A stretch of DNA of 9,211 bases from assembly GCA_007123065.1 (NCBI GenBank), contig SKSI01000166.1:1-9211 (forward strand), read 5' to 3'. Within the stretch, counting starts at the first letter, position 1. Each line of letters begins with the position of its first letter. The DNA is from Bacteroidales bacterium. GTDB lineage: Bacteria > Bacteroidota > Bacteroidia > Bacteroidales > UBA7960. Made by a program: the position numbers and the translations under genes. The notes under the pieces are model-generated. The model searched no databases, had not been told where the DNA came from, and saw only the letters and a program-made list of their open reading frames with translations. Below are positions 5,340 to 9,211 of the stretch, piece by piece.

Positions 5340-6671
5340 TTGAAAAAGACGGTGTTGCTTTTTTCCGTAATACTATTGATTTTTTCCTGCTCAGATGCCG
5401 ATCAGATCGGCCTTGACCTGATTGAGTCTCCCGCAACGTTGCACGCAACAGATACAATTACGCTGCAGGCATTTGCATTGCCTGATGATAGTGTCGCTAC
5501 CAGCATTTCAAGGATGAAGGTGTTGGGAGTGATTGATGACCCTGTGTTTGGAAAAACGAGAGCCAGCATATATTCGGAAATCCGAATGGAGGGGAATGAA
5601 ATATCATTGGGCGCCAATCCGCAGCTTGATTCCGTTAATCTTGTCCTTACATATCAGGGTAGCCATTATGGTATGCTGGGTACACCGCAAACAGTTCGGG
5701 TTTACGAGCTTAGCGAGAATTTTCCGGAACAGGATACCTTGTTTTCAAATTCTTCGCTCCCATATATCCCCGAACTCATTACCAAAAACCCCGACGGGTT
5801 TAAGCTTAATCCCGCACCAACTGATAGTGTTATGATAGAGTCTGTGATGCGGACGCCACAAATCCGCATTCCCCTCTCAGAAGCATTTGGCCAGAAGTTT
5901 ATAGATGCCAGCGGCACACCCACCTTTGATAATGTGCCCAACTTTCTTGAGGAGTTCAAGGGGCTTTACCTCACCGTTGACGAACATTTGCCGGATGGCC
6001 CAGGTGATGGAGGTGAATTTAAGGGTAAAGGATCCATGGTTCTGATTGACATGTTACACCCCCTTACTTCTGTAGAACTGTTTTATCACAACGATGATGA
6101 TACACTGTTGCTACGCTTCCCGATTAACGAGTTTGCAAAACACTTTTCTCAAATTGAGCATTTTGGTTATGAAACTGCCAATGAGGTCCTGCGCAACCAG
6201 ATCATAGACCAGGACTTAGCCCTGGGTGACTCCCTGCTTTTTCTGCAGGCTTTGGGTCAGGTTCGTACCGATATCCATTTTCCCTTTCTGGATGATTTAT
6301 TGGAGAAACCCTGGATTATCAACAAGGCAGAACTTGTGGTTCCGGTTCAGGAGGATTTTGTTAGCCGCCTGTTTCCTGTCCCACCACAGCTTTTGTTGTT
6401 GCGGCACAGGGAGGAAGGAGGCTTGACCTTTGTTGCCGATTATGCTTTGGGTGTTGATTATTTTGGCGGCCTTTATGATGAATCAAATAACAGCTATGTC
6501 TTTAACATCACTCAATACTTTCAGCAGTTAATTGATGGCACACACCCAAATCTTGGCCTGGCAATGATGCCGTCCCGTGCACACGAAAGACCCGGCCGGG
6601 TCGTTTTACACGGTCCGGGAAGGAGTGAAGACCCAATGCAATTAATCCTTTATTATTCTGTTTTTGAGTAA
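5340..6671 (+). CDS. DUF4270 family lipoprotein
   Basis: This 443-residue predicted lipoprotein is of the Bacteroidota-specific DUF4270 family, whose function is unknown. The N-terminus is a short class II signal peptide, MKKTVLLFSVILLIFSC, with the lipid-modified Cys at 17 followed by SDADQIGLDL. The segment VLGVIDDPVFGKTRASIYSEIRM and the closing ILYYSVFE are typical of the family. Residues SDAD after the Cys are acidic, as in many surface-exported Bacteroidota lipoproteins, so an outer-membrane or surface location is possible but unproven. The start is uncertain: both in-frame candidates are TTG. I prefer 5340 because it yields a compact signal peptide and clears the hairpin at 5310-5332; 5292 would add 16 residues (MKTNHNPRLRGVFFGL) and place the hairpin inside the gene. 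It ends 14 bp before glmS and is almost certainly cotranscribed with it. Conserved linkage with glmS suggests an envelope role, but no mechanism can be read from sequence. Confidence 0.85.
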   Translation: MKKTVLLFSVILLIFSCSDADQIGLDLIESPATLHATDTITLQAFALPDDSVATSISRMKVLGVIDDPVFGKTRASIYSEIRMEGNEISLGANPQLDSVNLVLTYQGSHYGMLGTPQTVRVYELSENFPEQDTLFSNSSLPYIPELITKNPDGFKLNPAPTDSVMIESVMRTPQIRIPLSEAFGQKFIDASGTPTFDNVPNFLEEFKGLYLTVDEHLPDGPGDGGEFKGKGSMVLIDMLHPLTSVELFYHNDDDTLLLRFPINEFAKHFSQIEHFGYETANEVLRNQIIDQDLALGDSLLFLQALGQVRTDIHFPFLDDLLEKPWIINKAELVVPVQEDFVSRLFPVPPQLLLLRHREEGGLTFVADYALGVDYFGGLYDESNNSYVFNITQYFQQLIDGTHPNLGLAMMPSRAHERPGRVVLHGPGRSEDPMQLILYYSVFE

Positions 6672-6685
6672 CTAAAATATTGCTA

Positions 6686-8524
6686 ATGTGTGGAATTGTC
6701 GGCTATATTGGACCTCAGGAAGCCTATCCTATATTGGTCAAAGGGCTCTACAGGCTTGAATATCGTGGTTATGACAGTGCCGGTGTGGCATTGCTTGATG
6801 GGGGACTAAACCTCTATAAAACACACGGGAAAGTTTCTGACCTTGACAAGCTTGTTCATGGAAAAAACAAAACGGGGACAAGTGGAATCGCGCATACGCG
6901 ATGGGCCACCCATGGCGAACCAAATGATGAAAACGCACACCCGCATTATAGTCCATCACAAAATATGGCTATCATCCATAATGGTATCATAGAGAATTAT
7001 GGATCATTAAAACTTGAGCTTAGCAACCGCGGGTACGTTTTCAGAAGTGATACCGATACCGAAGTGCTGATCCACCTCATCGAGGATATCAGGCTGAATG
7101 AGACTGTTTCTCTTGAAGAAGCTGTCCGGATTGCCCTGAATCAGGTTGTGGGAGCTTATGCCATTGTTGTCATCTCAAAAGAAGACCCGGATCAGTTGAT
7201 TGTTGCGAAAAAGGGAAGTCCGCTTGTGATTGGCATTGGTAAGGATGAGTATTTTATCGCCTCTGATGCATCTCCTATTGTTGAATACACCAAAGATGTT
7301 GTTTATCTCGAAGATGAAGAGATGGCCATCGTGCCAAGAACTGGTCAAATCAGCTTGAAAACGATCAAGAACCAACAAAAAACACCATACATCCATCACC
7401 TGGAGATGCAGCTTTCTTCGATAGAAAAAGGTGGCTTTCCGCACTTTATGCTTAAAGAGATCTATGAACAGCCACGCAGCATTAAAGATAGCATGCGGGG
7501 CCGGCTTAATGTAAAACAAGGCGTCATTTCGCTCGGAGGCATTATCGACTATGAGCAAAAGATGGTGAACTGTAAGCGGATGATCATTATTGCCTGCGGT
7601 ACGTCATGGCATGCAGGACTGGTCGGGGAGTATCTGTTTGAAGATCTCGCCCGCATTCCCGTTGAAGTGGAGTATGCTTCAGAGTTCAGGTATCGAAACC
7701 CTATTATTAATGAGGATGATGTGGTGATCGCTATCAGCCAGTCCGGTGAAACCGCCGACACGCTGGCTGCGGTTGAACTTGCAAAGTCAAAGGGTGCGAC
7801 CATCATTGGAATCTGTAATGTTGTCGGCTCCTCCATTGCCCGCGAAACGCACGCCGGTTCGTACACCCACGCCGGACCGGAGATTGGTGTTGCCTCCACA
7901 AAGGCATTTACAGCACAGGTAACTATCCTGACACTTATGGCGCTTTCCATCGCCCAAAAACGTGGCAGCATCCCAAAGTCACGCTTTTATCAGATGCTCG
8001 CAGAAATGGAAGTTATTCCGGAAAAGGTGATGAAGGCTTTGAAGGTCAACGATGAGATCATCGAAATATCCAAAAAATTTCAAAATGTGCGCAACTTCCT
8101 GTACCTCGGCCGCGGCTATAATTTCCCCGTAGCCCTGGAAGGTGCCTTAAAGCTTAAAGAAATATCATACATACATGCAGAAGGCTATCCTGCTGCCGAG
8201 ATGAAGCATGGCCCGATAGCGTTGATCGATGAAGAAATGCCCGTTGTAGTAATCGCTACAAAAAAAGGAAACTATGATAAGGTGATCAGCAATATCCAGG
8301 AAGTAAAGGCACGAAAAGGTGTGATTATAGCCATCGTTACCGAAGGAGACAAAATTGTGAGGGATATGGCAGATCACGTAATCGCAATACCGGATACAGA
8401 TGAAGCACTGGTTCCTTTGCTGGCAACCATTCCTTTACAGCTTCTGTCATATCACATTGCTGTTCTGCGCGGGTGCAACGTTGATCAGCCCAGGAATCTT
8501 GCAAAATCGGTTACGGTTGAATGA
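6686..8524 (+). CDS. glmS: Glutamine--fructose-6-phosphate aminotransferase (isomerizing), glucosamine-6-phosphate synthase
   Basis: This cytosolic enzyme makes glucosamine 6-phosphate from fructose 6-phosphate and glutamine, the entry to UDP-GlcNAc for peptidoglycan and LPS. The 612-residue length is normal. The class II glutamine amidotransferase domain begins MCGIVGYIG, where Met removal exposes the catalytic Cys1. It continues with RLEYRGYDSAG, HTRWATHGEP, NAHPH, HNGIIENY and SDTDTEV. Two SIS domains follow: the first has ACGTSWHAG, the sugar-phosphate loop SQSGETADT and ASTKAFTAQ; the second has YLGRGYNFPVALEGALKLKEIS and AEGYPAAEMKHGP. The C-terminus QPRNLAKSVTVE is the conserved end that shapes the active site. 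The start must be ATG 6686, because an in-frame TTG at 6680 would bury the essential N-terminal Cys. All key residues are present. It follows the DUF4270 gene by 14 bp and precedes a flavodoxin-like gene by 41 bp. I see no glmS ribozyme. Confidence 0.98.
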   Translation: MCGIVGYIGPQEAYPILVKGLYRLEYRGYDSAGVALLDGGLNLYKTHGKVSDLDKLVHGKNKTGTSGIAHTRWATHGEPNDENAHPHYSPSQNMAIIHNGIIENYGSLKLELSNRGYVFRSDTDTEVLIHLIEDIRLNETVSLEEAVRIALNQVVGAYAIVVISKEDPDQLIVAKKGSPLVIGIGKDEYFIASDASPIVEYTKDVVYLEDEEMAIVPRTGQISLKTIKNQQKTPYIHHLEMQLSSIEKGGFPHFMLKEIYEQPRSIKDSMRGRLNVKQGVISLGGIIDYEQKMVNCKRMIIIACGTSWHAGLVGEYLFEDLARIPVEVEYASEFRYRNPIINEDDVVIAISQSGETADTLAAVELAKSKGATIIGICNVVGSSIARETHAGSYTHAGPEIGVASTKAFTAQVTILTLMALSIAQKRGSIPKSRFYQMLAEMEVIPEKVMKALKVNDEIIEISKKFQNVRNFLYLGRGYNFPVALEGALKLKEISYIHAEGYPAAEMKHGPIALIDEEMPVVVIATKKGNYDKVISNIQEVKARKGVIIAIVTEGDKIVRDMADHVIAIPDTDEALVPLLATIPLQLLSYHIAVLRGCNVDQPRNLAKSVTVE

Positions 8525-8565
8525 CCCGGCCTTCAGACTTCAGTATAAACCAATAAATCCATCAA

Positions 8566-9138
8566 ATGAATCGAATCTGCCTTACTGTCGTTTTACTCCT
8601 TTTGTCAAACTTTTTACTGGCAAGCGCTCCAAAAGTATTGATTGTTTATCACAGCGAAACAGGTAATACGGAAACAATGGCGCATGCAGTGAGGGATGGT
8701 GTCCTTTCCGTTGAAGGGGTCCAGGCGGTGCTGAAATCAGCAGAAGATGCAAGCACACAGGACTTACTTGATGCACATGCCATTATCGTGGGCAGCCCGG
8801 TTTATAATGCCAATGTGTCGCCACCCATCTCCGCGTTTATCTCTTCGTGGCCATTTGAAGACCAGCCGCTGAAGGGAAAAATTGGAGCTGCTTTTGTTAC
8901 AGCGGGAGGGGTATCATCCGGAGAAGAAATCACACAAATGAATATACTTCAGTCAATGCTTATTTTTGGGATGATTGTGATGGGAGGGCCCGACTGGTCA
9001 ACACCATTTGGGGCATCAGCCATCAGAGGCGATGATTTTTTCCCTTACGATGAGCCAATTCACCCCGGTTTTATCAAAAAAGGAAATGACCTGGGCCAAA
9101 GGGTAGCAGAAACTGTAGTCAAAATGAATATTGAATGA
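8566..9138 (+). CDS. Flavodoxin-fold protein with N-terminal hydrophobic signal or anchor
   Basis: The 190-residue protein has a flavodoxin/NAD(P)H:quinone oxidoreductase-like fold and probably binds FMN. The first strand KVLIVYHSETGNTE (23-36) ends in the phosphate loop S-x-T-G-N-T. GSPVYNANVSPPISAFI resembles the second FMN loop, and KGKIGAAFVTAGGVSSGEE the third; WrbA-type oxidoreductases share this layout. Ahead of it lies MNRICLTVVLLLLSNFLLASA, which looks like a Sec signal peptide. The Ala-Ser-Ala end is followed by Pro, which disfavours signal peptidase I cleavage there, so an uncleaved anchor is also possible. An internal TTG at codon 13 could give a shorter cytosolic form, but ATG 8566 is the only good start. 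It lies 41 bp after glmS and overlaps the next gene by four bases (ATGA), so it is part of the operon. The electron partner and physiological role are unknown. Confidence 0.8.
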   Translation: MNRICLTVVLLLLSNFLLASAPKVLIVYHSETGNTETMAHAVRDGVLSVEGVQAVLKSAEDASTQDLLDAHAIIVGSPVYNANVSPPISAFISSWPFEDQPLKGKIGAAFVTAGGVSSGEEITQMNILQSMLIFGMIVMGGPDWSTPFGASAIRGDDFFPYDEPIHPGFIKKGNDLGQRVAETVVKMNIE

Positions 9139-9211
9139 GTTTACTGGTAGTAGGAACGGTTGCTTTTGATGAAGTACAAACCTGTACGGATAAGTCAGGT
9201 AAGATTCTTGG
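9135..9211 (+). CDS. PfkB-family sugar/nucleoside kinase, 5' end only
   Basis: Twenty-five complete codons are visible from ATG 9135 to the right edge, reading MSLLVVGTVAFDEVQTC and then TDKSGKILG. The pattern LLVVGTVAFDxV followed by a K-x-x-x-LG turn is the N-terminal strand and sugar-binding start of ribokinase/PfkB-type kinases, where GGSA usually comes next. Such kinases phosphorylate a sugar or nucleoside with ATP; the substrate cannot be told from this fragment. The ATG overlaps the flavodoxin stop (ATGA), which implies translational coupling and membership of the same operon. Family assignment rests on a short stretch, so confidence is moderate. Confidence 0.65.
   Translation, partial: MSLLVVGTVAFDEVQTCTDKSGKIL

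Noticed and set aside
6680..6685. TTG start two codons upstream of the glmS ATG
   Set aside because: GlmS needs the Cys directly after the initiator Met to become the N-terminal nucleophile.
8400..8666. Plus-strand open frame spanning the end of glmS and the start of the flavodoxin gene
   Set aside because: It is out of frame with two well-supported genes, crosses their junction and has no recognisable motif.
1..9211. CRISPR array, tRNA/rRNA genes, insertion sequences, defence islands, glmS ribozyme
   Set aside because: No regularly spaced repeats, transposase-like genes, terminal inverted repeats or structural RNA signatures were seen. Gaps between genes are all under 170 bp and hold only promoters and hairpins.

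Overview
The window looks like an ordinary chromosomal segment of a member of the Bacteroidota. Three things point there. The gene order is familiar from that phylum: panC and panD divergent from a short 'starch synthase-like' gene, followed by a DUF4270 lipoprotein and glmS. DUF4270 is essentially confined to the phylum. The intergenic regions carry Bacteroidota-type promoters (TTTG, a spacer, then TAnnTTTG), and Shine-Dalgarno sequences are weak or absent. I see no mobile elements, tRNA or rRNA genes, CRISPR arrays or signs of recent transfer.

Left arm (about 1-4228, all minus strand). Reading in the direction of transcription, from right to left, the genes are panC (pantothenate synthetase), panD (aspartate 1-decarboxylase), a multi-pass membrane protein of the LPG-synthase/YbhN/AglD flippase-like family, rfaE2 (heptose-1-phosphate adenylyltransferase), and an S41 C-terminal processing peptidase that runs off the left edge. 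The first four are tightly packed, with gaps of 25 and 9 bp and then a 59-bp overlap, and look like one operon. The peptidase follows after about 107 bp that hold a weak hairpin and a possible promoter of its own. PanC and PanD make the pantothenate and beta-alanine needed for CoA. The flippase-like protein and RfaE2 suggest glycolipid or LPS envelope work.

Centre (4229-4396). A 168-bp AT-rich divergent intergenic region holds two promoter matches that face away from each other and overlap.

Right arm (4397-9211, plus strand). A short protein resembling only the N-terminal half of a GT5 glycogen/starch synthase comes first. Its last codons overlap a good promoter for the next transcription unit. 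That unit has a leader of about 90 nt with a tiny ORF and a terminator-like hairpin. It then carries a DUF4270 lipoprotein, glmS (glucosamine-6-phosphate synthase), a flavodoxin-like protein with an N-terminal hydrophobic segment, and the first 25 codons of a PfkB-family kinase joined by an ATGA overlap. GlmS feeds UDP-GlcNAc and so peptidoglycan and LPS. The roles of the DUF4270 protein and the flavodoxin are not known from sequence.

Most of the window is housekeeping. The points most worth a second look are the one-domain 'glycogen synthase' that lacks the family's catalytic motifs, the promoter/mini-ORF/terminator arrangement ahead of the DUF4270-glmS unit, and the apparently exported or membrane-anchored flavodoxin.
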